Source: Persicaria tinctoria
Taxonomy: Eukaryota; Streptophyta; Magnoliopsida; Caryophyllales; Polygonaceae
DNA: 64,000 nt
Reading direction: 5' to 3'
Assembly: GCA_037127255.1 (NCBI GenBank)
Contig: JBANSL010000002.1
Span: 4,632,001-4,696,000, forward strand
The notes below the pieces were generated by a model that was not told where the DNA came from, ran no database searches, and saw only the letters and a list, made by a program, of their open reading frames with translations. A program made the position numbers and the translations under genes. Shown piece after piece: positions 24,601 through 36,100 of this stretch. The number at the start of each line of letters is the position of its first letter. Within the stretch, counting starts at the first letter, position 1.

Positions 24601-24897
24601 ATGGGCCCGGAATAAAGGTAATGTCCCTCTGAACAGCCGTTGCGGACACATGCTCGGTATTTTTTGAATAACTTGAGATCCGTTGGTCCAATCGGGCCGT
24701 TTGATGACTCCTGGGAAAGCTAACTTCGATAGCTACGACTTTACTAGGGAGGTTTTCAGAGAATTCCTCCTCTAAAAGAGCCAAAAAACCATTTTTCCAA
24801 GGCTTAAACTTGGGCAAATTTTCGGCTATTTTCAAAGGGGTTAGTACACGAAAAAATATGAAAATCTCAAAAAATGAAAAATCCAAAATACTTTGCA
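21667..24897 (+). repeat. Start of right domain; 4-mer then A-C-Be unit
   Basis: The monomers are Ce 21667 (C at site 16), Ak 22026, Bk 22385, Ce 22744, Ae 23103 (C at site 16), Ak 23462, Ck 23821, Be 24180 and Ae 24539. The first e tails with C at 259 appear here. Segment 22026-24538 matches 29206-31718 at an offset of 7180 bp; the one difference I see is a private A at 24302. Monomer 23103 joins an A front and A at site 194 to an e tail; 24539 has an A front with G at 194 and an e tail. Confidence 0.87.
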
Positions 24898-27769
24898 CTA
24901 GGCAAGGTGGGATGCTGTTAAGGACATCCGTCCACAAAACTCCCGCCCGGAATGTCCAAATGGGCCCGGAATAAAGGTAATGTCCCTCTGAACAGCCGTT
25001 GCGGACACATGCTCGGTATTTTTTGAATAACTTGAGATCCGTTGGTCCAATCGGGCCGTTTGATGACTCCTGGGAAAGCTAACTTCGATAACTACGACTT
25101 TACTAGGGAGGTTTTCAGAGAATTCCTCCTCTAAAAAGACAAAAAAACCATTTTTCCCAAGCTTAAATTTGGGCAAATTTTCGGCTTTTTTCAAAGGGGT
25201 TAGTACACGAAAAAATATGAAAATCTCAAAAAATGAAAAATCCAAAATACTTTGCACTAGGCAAGGTGGGATGCTGTTAAGGACATCCGTCCACAAAACT
25301 CCCGTCCGGGATGTCCAAATGGGCCCGGAATTAAGGTAATGTCCCTTTGAACAGCCGTTGCGGACACATGCTCGGTATTTTTTGAATAACTTGAGATCCG
25401 TTGGTCCAATCGGGCCGTTTGATGACTCCTGGGAAAGCTAACTTCGATAGCTACGACTTTACTAGGGAGGTTTTCAGAGAATTCCTCCTCTAAAAGAGCC
25501 AAAAAACCATTTTTCCAAGGCTTAAACTTGGGCAAATTTTCGGCTATTTTCAAAGGGGTTAGTACACGAAAAAATATGAAAATCTCAAAAAATGAAAAAT
25601 CCAAAATACTTTGCACTAGGCAAGGTGGGATGCTGTTAAGGACATCCGTCCACAAAACTCCCGCCCGGAATGTCCAAATGGGCCCGGAATTAAGGTAATG
25701 TCCCTCTGAACAGCCGTTGCGGACACATGCTCGGTATTTTTTGAATAACTTGAGATCCGTTGGTCCAATCGGGCCGTTTGATGACTCCTGGGAAAGCTAA
25801 CTTCGATAACTACGACTTTACTAGGGAGGTTTTCAGAGAATTCCTCCTCTAAAAAGACAAAAAAACCATTTTTCCCAATCTTAAATTTGGGCAAATTTTC
25901 GGCTTTTTTCAAAGGGGTTAGTACACGAAAAAATATGAAAATCTCAAAAAATGAAAAATCCAAAATACTTTGCACTAGGCAAGGTGGGACGCTGTTAAGG
26001 ACATCCGTCCACAAAACTCCCGTCCGGGATGTCCAAATGGGCCCGGAATTAAGGTAATGTCCCTCTGAACAGCCGTTGCGGACACATGCTCGGTATTTTT
26101 TGAATAACTTGAGATCCGTTGGTCCAATCGGGCCGTTTGATGACTCCTGGGAAAGCTAACTTCGATAGCTACGACTTTACTAGGGAGGTTTTCAGAGAAT
26201 TCCTCCTCTAAAAGAGCCAAAAAACCATTTTTCCAAGGCTTAAACTTGGGCAAATTTTCGGCTATTTTCAAAGGGGTTAGTACACGAAAAAATATGAAAA
26301 TCTCAAAAAATGAAAAATCCAAAATACTTTGCACTAGGAAAGGTGGGATGCTGTTAAGGACATCCGTCCACAAAACTCCCGCCCGGAATGTCCAAATGGG
26401 CCCGGAATAAAGGTAATGTCCCTCTGAACAGCCGTTGCGGACACATGCTCGGTATTTTTTGAATAACTTGAGATCCGTTGGTCCAATCGGGCCGTTTGAT
26501 GACTCCTGGGAAAGCTAACTTCGATAACTACGACTTTACTAGGGAGGTTTTCAGAGAATTCCTCCTCTAAAAAGACAAAAAAACCATTTTTCCCAAGCTT
26601 AAATTTGGGCAAATTTTCGGCTTTTTTCAAAGGGGTTAGTACACGAAAAAATATGAAAATCTCAAAAAATGAAAAATCCAAAATACTTTGCACTAGGCAA
26701 GGTGGGATGCTGTTAAGGACATCCGTCCACAAAACTCCCGTCCGGGATGTCCAAATGGGCCCGGAATTAAGGTAATGTCCCTTTGAACAGCCGTTGCGGA
26801 CACATGCTCGGTATTTTTTGAATAACTTGAGATCCGTTGGTCCAATCGGGCCGTTTGATGACTCCTGGGAAAGCTAACTTCGATAGCTACGACTTTACTA
26901 GGGAGGTTTTCAGAGAATTCCTCCTCTAAAAGAGCCAAAAAACCATTTTTCCAAGGCTTAAACTTGGGCAAATTTTCGGCTATTTTCAAAGGGGTTAGTA
27001 CACGAAAAAATATGAAAATCTCAAAAAATGAAAAATCCAAAATACTTTGCACTAGGCAAGGTGGGATGCTGTTAAGGACATCCGTCCACAAAACTCCCGC
27101 CCGGAATGTCCAAATGGGCCCGGAATTAAGGTAATGTCCCTCTGAACAGCCGTTGCGGACACATGCTCGGTATTTTTTGAATAACTTGAGATCCGTTGGT
27201 CCAATCGGGCCGTTTGATGACTCCTGGGAAAGCTAACTTCGATAACTACGACTTTACTAGGGAGGTTTTCAGAGAATTCCTCCTCTAAAAAGACAAAAAA
27301 ACCATTTTTCCCAATCTTAAATTTGGGCAAATTTTCGGCTTTTTTCAAAGGGGTTAGTACACGAAAAAATATGAAAATCTCAAAAAATGAAAAATCCAAA
27401 ATACTTTGCACTAGGCAAGGTGGGACGCTGTTAAGGACATCCGTCCACAAAACTCCCGTCCGGGATGTCCAAATGGGCCCGGAATTAAGGTAATGTCCCT
27501 CTGAACAGCCGTTGCGGACACATGCTCGGTATTTTTTGAATAACTTGAGATCCGTTGGTCCAATCGGGCCGTTTGATGACTCCTGGGAAAGCTAACTTCG
27601 ATAGCTACGACTTTACTAGGGAGGTTTTCAGAGAATTCCTCCTCTAAAAGAGCCAAAAAACCATTTTTCCAAGGCTTAAACTTGGGCAAATTTTCGGCTA
27701 TTTTCAAAGGGGTTAGTACACGAAAAAATATGAAAATCTCAAAAAATGAAAAATCCAAAATACTTTGCA
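24898..27769 (+). repeat. Two 4-mer HOR copies (1436 bp): A-Ce-A'-Ce
   Basis: Copy 1 is Ak 24898, Ce 25257 (T at 91), A'k 25616 (T at 264), Ce 25975 (C at 16). Copy 2 is Ak 26334, Ce 26693 (T at 91), A'k 27052 (T at 264), Ce 27411 (C at 16). All four markers recur at exactly 1436 bp. Copy 2 has a private A at 26339. These are the first A' fronts in the window (A at 54 with T at 76), and the first T at 91. Confidence 0.9.
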
Positions 27770-30641
27770 CTAGGCAAGGTGGGATGCTGTTAAGGACATC
27801 CGTCCACAAAACTCCCGCCCGGAATGTCCAAATGGGCCCGGAATAAAGGTAATGTCCCTCTGAACAGCCGTTGCGGACACATGCTCGGTATTTTTTGAAT
27901 AACTTGAGATCCGTTGGTCCAATCGGGCCGTTTGATGACTCCTGGGAAAGCTAACTTCGATAACTACGACTTTACTAGGGAGGTTTTCAGAGAATTCCTC
28001 CTCTAAAAAGAGAAAAAAACCATTTTTCCCAAGCTTAAATTTGGGCAAATTTTCGGCTTTTTTCAAAGGGGTTAGTACACGAAAAAATATGAAAATCTCA
28101 AAAAATGAAAAATCCAAAATACTTTGCACTAGGCAAGGTGGGATGCTGTTAAGGACATCCGTCCACAAAACTCCCGCCCGGGATGTCCAAATGGGCCCGG
28201 AATTAAGGTAATGTCCCTCTGAACACCCGTTGCGGACACATGCTCGGTATTTTTTGAATAACTTGAGATCCGTTGGTCCAATCGGGCCGTTTGATGACTC
28301 CTGGGAAAGCTAACTTCGATAACTACGACTTTACTAGGGAGGTTTTCAGAGAATTCCTCCTCTAAAAAGACAAAAAAACCATTTTTCCCAAGCTTAAATT
28401 TGGGCAAATTTTCGGCTTTTTTCAAAGGGGTTAGTACACGAAAAAATATGAAAATCTCAAAAAATGAAAAATCCAAAATACTTTGCACTAGGCAAGGTGG
28501 GATGCTGTTAAGGACATCCGTCCACAAAACTCCCGTCCGGGATGTCCAAATGGGCCCGGAATTAAGGTAATGTCCCTCTGAACAGCCGTTGCGGACACAT
28601 GCTCGGTATTTTTTGAATAACTTGAGATCCGTTGGTCCAATCGGGCCGTTTGATGACTCCTGGGAAAGCTAACTTCGATAGCTACGACTTTACTAGGGAG
28701 GTTTTCAGAGAATTCCTCCTCTAAAAGAGCCAAAAAACCATTTTTCCAAGGCTTAAACTTGGGCAAATTTTCGGCTATTTTCAAAGGGGTTAGTACACGA
28801 AAAAATATGAAAATCTCAAAAAATGAAAAATCCAAAATACTTTGCACTAGGCAAGGTGGGACGCTGTTAAGGACATCCGTCCACAAAACTCCCGCCCGGA
28901 ATGTCCAAATGGGCCCGGAATAAAGGTAATGTCCCTCTGAACAGCCGTTGCGGACACATGCTCGGTATTTTTTGAATAACTTGAGATCCGTTGGTCCAAT
29001 CGGGCCGTTTGATGACTCCTGGGAAAGCTAACTTCGATAACTACGACTTTACTAGGGAGGTTTTCAGAGAATTCCTCCTCTAAAAGAGCCAAAAAACCAT
29101 TTTTCCAAGGCTTAAACTTGGGCAAATTTTCGGCTATTTTCAAAGGGGTTAGTACACGAAAAAATATGAAAATCTCAAAAAATGAAAAATCCAAAATACT
29201 TTGCACTAGGCAAGGTGGGATGCTGTTAAGGACATCCGTCCACAAAACTCCCGCCCGGAATGTCCAAATGGGCCCGGAATAAAGGTAATGTCCCTCTGAA
29301 CAGCCGTTGCGGACACATGCTCGGTATTTTTTGAATAACTTGAGATCCGTTGGTCCAATCGGGCCGTTTGATGACTCCTGGGAAAGCTAACTTCGATAAC
29401 TACGACTTTACTAGGGAGGTTTTCAGAGAATTCCTCCTCTAAAAAGACAAAAAAACCATTTTTCCCAAGCTTAAATTTGGGCAAATTTTCGGCTTTTTTC
29501 AAAGGGGTTAGTACACGAAAAAATATGAAAATCTCAAAAAATGAAAAATCCAAAATACTTTGCACTAGGCAAGGTGGGATGCTGTTAAGGACATCCGTCC
29601 ACAAAACTCCCGCCCGGGATGTCCAAATGGGCCCGGAATTAAGGTAATGTCCCTCTGAACACCCGTTGCGGACACATGCTCGGTATTTTTTGAATAACTT
29701 GAGATCCGTTGGTCCAATCGGGCCGTTTGATGACTCCTGGGAAAGCTAACTTCGATAACTACGACTTTACTAGGGAGGTTTTCAGAGAATTCCTCCTCTA
29801 AAAAGACAAAAAAACCATTTTTCCCAAGCTTAAATTTGGGCAAATTTTCGGCTTTTTTCAAAGGGGTTAGTACACGAAAAAATATGAAAATCTCAAAAAA
29901 TGAAAAATCCAAAATACTTTGCACTAGGCAAGGTGGGATGCTGTTAAGGACATCCGTCCACAAAACTCCCGTCCGGGATGTCCAAATGGGCCCGGAATTA
30001 AGGTAATGTCCCTCTGAACAGCCGTTGCGGACACATGCTCGGTATTTTTTGAATAACTTGAGATCCGTTGGTCCAATCGGGCCGTTTGATGACTCCTGGG
30101 AAAGCTAACTTCGATAGCTACGACTTTACTAGGGAGGTTTTCAGAGAATTCCTCCTCTAAAAGAGCCAAAAAACCATTTTTCCAAGGCTTAAACTTGGGC
30201 AAATTTTCGGCTATTTTCAAAGGGGTTAGTACACGAAAAAATATGAAAATCTCAAAAAATGAAAAATCCAAAATACTTTGCACTAGGCAAGGTGGGACGC
30301 TGTTAAGGACATCCGTCCACAAAACTCCCGCCCGGAATGTCCAAATGGGCCCGGAATAAAGGTAATGTCCCTCTGAACAGCCGTTGCGGACACATGCTCG
30401 GTATTTTTTGAATAACTTGAGATCCGTTGGTCCAATCGGGCCGTTTGATGACTCCTGGGAAAGCTAACTTCGATAACTACGACTTTACTAGGGAGGTTTT
30501 CAGAGAATTCCTCCTCTAAAAGAGCCAAAAAACCATTTTTCCAAGGCTTAAACTTGGGCAAATTTTCGGCTATTTTCAAAGGGGTTAGTACACGAAAAAA
30601 TATGAAAATCTCAAAAAATGAAAAATCCAAAATACTTTGCA
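27770..30641 (+). repeat. Two 4-mer HOR copies (1436 bp): A-B-Ce-Ae
   Basis: Copy 1 is Ak 27770, Bk 28129 (C at 98), Ce 28488, Ae 28847 (C at 16). Copy 2 is Ak 29206, Bk 29565 (C at 98), Ce 29924, Ae 30283 (C at 16). A third copy of the same 4-mer lies at 22026-23461. Monomer 27770 has a private G at 28012 in its AAGAC motif. The Ae monomers keep A at 194 in front of an e tail, a recombinant class. Confidence 0.9.
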
Positions 30642-33154
30642 CTAGGCAAGGTGGGATGCTGTTAAGGACATCCGTCCACAAAACTCCCGCCCGGAATGTC
30701 CAAATGGGCCCGGAATAAAGGTAATGTCCCTCTGAACAGCCGTTGCGGACACATGCTCGGTATTTTTTGAATAACTTGAGATCCGTTGGTCCAATCGGGC
30801 CGTTTGATGACTCCTGGGAAAGCTAACTTCGATAACTACGACTTTACTAGGGAGGTTTTCAGAGAATTCCTCCTCTAAAAAGACAAAAAAACCATTTTTC
30901 CCAAGCTTAAATTTGGGCAAATTTTCGGCTTTTTTCAAAGGGGTTAGTACACGAAAAAATATGAAAATCTCAAAAAATGAAAAATCCAAAATACTTTGCA
31001 CTAGGCAAGGTGGGATGCTGTTAAGGACATCCGTCCACAAAACTCCCGTCCGGGATGTCCAAATGGGCCCGGAATTAAGGTAATGTCCCTCTGAACAGCC
31101 GTTGCGGACACATGCTCGGTATTTTTTGAATAACTTGAGATCCGTTGGTCCAATCGGGCCGTTTGATGACTCCTGGGAAAGCTAACTTCGATAACTACGA
31201 CTTTACTAGGGAGGTTTTCAGAGAATTCCTCCTCTAAAAAGACAAAAAAACCATTTTTCCCAAGCTTAAATTTGGGCAAATTTTCGGCTTTTTTCAAAGG
31301 GGTTAGTACACGAAAAAATATGAAAATCTCAAAAAATGAAAAATCCAAAATACTTTGCACTAGGCAAGGTGGGATGCTGTTAAGGACATCCGTCCACAAA
31401 ACTCCCGCCCGGGATGTCCAAATGGGCCCGGAATTAAGGTAATGTCCCTCTGAACAGCCGTTGCGGACACATGCTCGGTATTTTTTGAATAACTTGAGAT
31501 CCGTTGGTCCAATCGGGCCGTTTGATGACTCCTGGGAAAGCTAACTTCGATAGCTACGACTTTACTAGGGAGGTTTTCAGAGAATTCCTCCTCTAAAAGA
31601 GCCAAAAAACCATTTTTCCAAGGCTTAAACTTGGGCAAATTTTCGGCTATTTTCAAAGGGGTTAGTACACGAAAAAATATGAAAATCTCAAAAAATGAAA
31701 AATCCAAAATACTTTGCACTAGGCAAGGTGGGATGCTGTTAAGGACATCCGTCCACAAAACTCCCGCCCGGAATGTCCAAATGGGCCCGGAATAAAGGTA
31801 ATGTCCCTCTGAACAGCCGTTGCGGACACATGCTCGGTATTTTTTGAATAACTTGAGATCCGTTGGTCCAATCGGGCCGTTTGATGACTCCTGGGAAAGC
31901 TAACTTCGATAACTACGACTTTACTAGGGAGGTTTTCAGAGAATTCCTCCTCTAAAAAGACAAAAAAACCATTTTTCCCAAGCTTAAATTTGGGCAAATT
32001 TTCGGCTTTTTTCAAAGGGGTTAGTACACGAAAAAATATGAAAATCTCAAAAAATGAAAAATCCAAAATACTTTGCACTAGGCAAGGTGGGATGCTGTTA
32101 AGGACATCCGTCCACAAAACTCCCGTCCGGGATGTCCAAATGGGCCCGGAATTAAGGTAATGTCCCTTTGAACAGCCGTTGCGGACACATGCTCGGTATT
32201 TTTTGAATAACTTGAGATCCGTTGGTCCAATCGGGCCGTTTGATGACTCCTGGGAAAGCTAACTTCGATAGCTACGACTTTACTAGGGAGGTTTTCAGAG
32301 AATTCCTCCTCTAAAAGAGCCAAAAAACCATTTTTCCAAGGCTTAAACTTGGGCAAATTTTCGGCTATTTTCAAAGGGGTTAGTACACGAAAAAATATGA
32401 AAATCTCAAAAAATGAAAAATCCAAAATACTTTGCACTAGGCAAGGTGGGATGCTGTTAAGGACATCCGTCCACAAAACTCCCGCCCGGAATGTCCAAAT
32501 GGGCCCGGAATTAAGGTAATGTCCCTCTGAACAGCCGTTGCGGACACATGCTCGGTATTTTTTGAATAACTTGAGATCCGTTGGTCCAATCGGGCCGTTT
32601 GATGACTCCTGGGAAAGCTAACTTCGATAACTACGACTTTACTAGGGAGGTTTTCAGAGAATTCCTCCTCTAAAAAGACAAAAAAACCATTTTTCCCAAG
32701 CTTAAATTTGGGCAAATTTTCGGCTTTTTTCAAAGGGGTTAGTACACGAAAAAATATGAAAATCTCAAAAAATGAAAAATCCAAAATACTTTGCACTAGG
32801 CAAGGTGGGATGCTGTTAAGGACATCCGTCCACAAAACTCCCGTCCGGGATGTCCAAATGGGCCCGGAATTAAGGTAATGTCCCTTTGAACAGCCGTTGC
32901 GGACACATGCTCGGTATTTTTTGAATAACTTGAGATCCGTTGGTCCAATCGGGCCGTTTGATGACTCCTGGGAAAGCTAACTTCGATAGCTACGACTTTA
33001 CTAGGGAGGTTTTCAGAGAATTCCTCCTCTAAAAGAGCCAAAAAACCATTTTTCCAAGGCTTAAACTTGGGCAAATTTTCGGCTATTTTCAAAGGGGTTA
33101 GTACACGAAAAAATATGAAAATCTCAAAAAATGAAAAATCCAAAATACTTTGCA
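30642..33154 (+). repeat. Transition into the 5-mer HOR
   Basis: The monomers are Ak 30642, Ck 31001, Be 31360, Ak 31719, Ce 32078 (T at 91), A'k 32437 and Ce 32796 (T at 91). The first three continue the match with 23462-24538. From 32078 onward the array uses A' fronts and Ce monomers with T at 91, the parts of the following 5-mer. The pair 32437-33154 is an extra A'-Ce dimer. Confidence 0.85.
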
Positions 33155-36100
33155 CTAGGCAAGGTGGGATGCTGTTAAGGACATCCGTCCACAAAACTCC
33201 CGCCCGGAATGTCCAAATGGGCCCGGAATTAAGGTAATGTCCCTCTGAACAGCCGTTGCGGACACATGCTCGGTATTTTTTGAATAACTTGAGATCCGTT
33301 GGTCCAATCGGGCCGTTTGATGACTCCTGGGAAAGCTAACTTCGATAACTACGACTTTACTAGGGAGGTTTTCAGAGAATTCCTCCTCTAAAAAGACAAA
33401 AAAACCATTTTTCCCAAGCTTAAATTTGGGCAAATTTTCGGCTTTTTTCAAAGGGGTTAGTACACGAAAAAATATGAAAATCTCAAAAAATGAAAAATCC
33501 AAAATACTTTGCACTAGGCAAGGTGGGATGCTGTTAAGGACATCCGTCCACAAAACTCCCGTCCGGGATGTCCAAATGGGCCCGGAATTAAGGTAATGTC
33601 CCTCTGAACAGCCGTTGCGGACACATGCTCGGTATTTTTTGAATAACTTGAGATCCGTTGGTCCAATCGGGCCGTTTGATGACTCCTGGGAAAGCTAACT
33701 TCGATAACTACGACTTTACTAGGGAGGTTTTCAGAGAATTCCTCCTCTAAAAAGACAAAAAAACCATTTTTCCCAAGCTTAAATTTGGGCAAATTTTCGG
33801 CTTTTTTCAAAGGGGTTAGTACACGAAAAAATATGAAAATCTCAAAAAATGAAAAATCCAAAATACTTTGCACTAGGCAAGGTGGGATGCTGTTAAGGAC
33901 ATCCGTCCACAAAACTCCCGCCCGGGATGTCCAAATGGGCCCGGAATTAAGGTAATGTCCCTCTGAACAGCCGTTGCGGACACATGCTCGGTATTTTTTG
34001 AATAACTTGAGATCCGTTGGTCCAATCGGGCCGTTTGATGACTCCTGGGAAAGCTAACTTCGATAGCTACGACTTTACTAGGGAGGTTTTCAGAGAATTC
34101 CTCCTCTAAAAGAGCCAAAAAACCATTTTTCCAAGGCTTAAACTTGGGCAAATTTTCGGCTATTTTCAAAGGGGTTAGTACACGAAAAAATATGAAAATC
34201 TCAAAAAATGAAAAATCCAAAATACTTTGCACTAGGCAAGGTGGGATGCTGTTAAGGACATCCGTCCACAAAACTCCCGCCCGGAATGTCCAAATGGGCC
34301 CGGAATTAAGGTAATGTCCCTCTGAACAGCCGTTGCGGACACATGCTCGGTATTTTTTGAATAACTTGAGATCCGTTGGTCCAATCGGGCCGTTTGATGA
34401 CTCCTGGGAAAGCTAACTTCGATAACTACGACTTTACTAGGGAGGTTTTCAGAGAATTCCTCCTCTAAAAAGACAAAAAAACCATTTTTCCCAAGCTTAA
34501 ATTTGGGCAAATTTTCGGCTTTTTTCAAAGGGGTTAGTACACGAAAAAATATGAAAATCTCAAAAAATGAAAAATCCAAAATACTTTGCACTAGGCAAGG
34601 TGGGATGCTGTTAAGGACATCCGTCCACAAAACTCCCGTCCGGGATGTCCAAATGGGCCCGGAATTAAGGTAATGTCCCTTTGAACAGCCGTTGCGGACA
34701 CATGCTCGGTATTTTTTGAATAACTTGAGATCCGTTGGTCCAATCGGGCCGTTTGATGACTCCTGGGAAAGCTAACTTCGATAGCTACGACTTTACTAGG
34801 GAGGTTTTCAGAGAATTCCTCCTCTAAAAGAGCCAAAAAACCATTTTTCCAAGGCTTAAACTTGGGCAAATTTTCGGCTATTTTCAAAGGGGTTAGTACA
34901 CGAAAAAATATGAAAATCTCAAAAAATGAAAAATCCAAAATACTTTGCACTAGGCAAGGTGGGATGCTGTTAAGGACATCCGTCCACAAAACTCCCGCCC
35001 GGAATGTCCAAATGGGCCCGGAATTAAGGTAATGTCCCTCTGAACAGCCGTTGCGGACACATGCTCGGTATTTTTTGAATAACTTGAGATCCGTTGGTCC
35101 AATCGGGCCGTTTGATGACTCCTGGGAAAGCTAACTTCGATAACTACGACTTTACTAGGGAGGTTTTCAGAGAATTCCTCCTCTAAAAAGACAAAAAAAC
35201 CATTTTTCCCAAGCTTAAATTTGGGCAAATTTTCGGCTTTTTTCAAAGGGGTTAGTACACGAAAAAATATGAAAATCTCAAAAAATGAAAAATCCAAAAT
35301 ACTTTGCACTAGGCAAGGTGGGATGCTGTTAAGGACATCCGTCCACAAAACTCCCGTCCGGGATGTCCAAATGGGCCCGGAATTAAGGTAATGTCCCTCT
35401 GAACAGCCGTTGCGGACACATGCTCGGTATTTTTTGAATAACTTGAGATCCGTTGGTCCAATCGGGCCGTTTGATGACTCCTGGGAAAGCTAACTTCGAT
35501 AACTACGACTTTACTAGGGAGGTTTTCAGAGAATTCCTCCTCTAAAAAGACAAAAAAACCATTTTTCCCAAGCTTAAATTTGGGCAAATTTTCGGCTTTT
35601 TTCAAAGGGGTTAGTACACGAAAAAATATGAAAATCTCAAAAAATGAAAAATCCAAAATACTTTGCACTAGGCAAGGTGGGATGCTGTTAAGGACATCCG
35701 TCCACAAAACTCCCGTCCGGGATGTCCAAATGGGCCCGGAATTAAGGTAATGTCCCTTTGAACAGCCGTTGCGGACACATGCTCGGTATTTTTTGAATAA
35801 CTTGAGATCCGTTGGTCCAATCGGGCCGTTTGATGACTCCTGGGAAAGCTAACTTCGATAGCTACGACTTTACTAGGGAGGTTTTCAGAGAATTCCTCCT
35901 CTAAAAGAGCCAAAAAACCATTTTTCCAAGGCTTAAACTTGGGCAAATTTTCGGCTATTTTCAAAGGGGTTAGTACACGAAAAAATATGAAAATCTCAAA
36001 AAATGAAAAATCCAAAATACTTTGCACTAGGCAAGGTGGGATGCTGTTAAGGACATCCGTCCACAAAACTCCCGCCCGGAATGTCCAAATGGGCCCGGAA

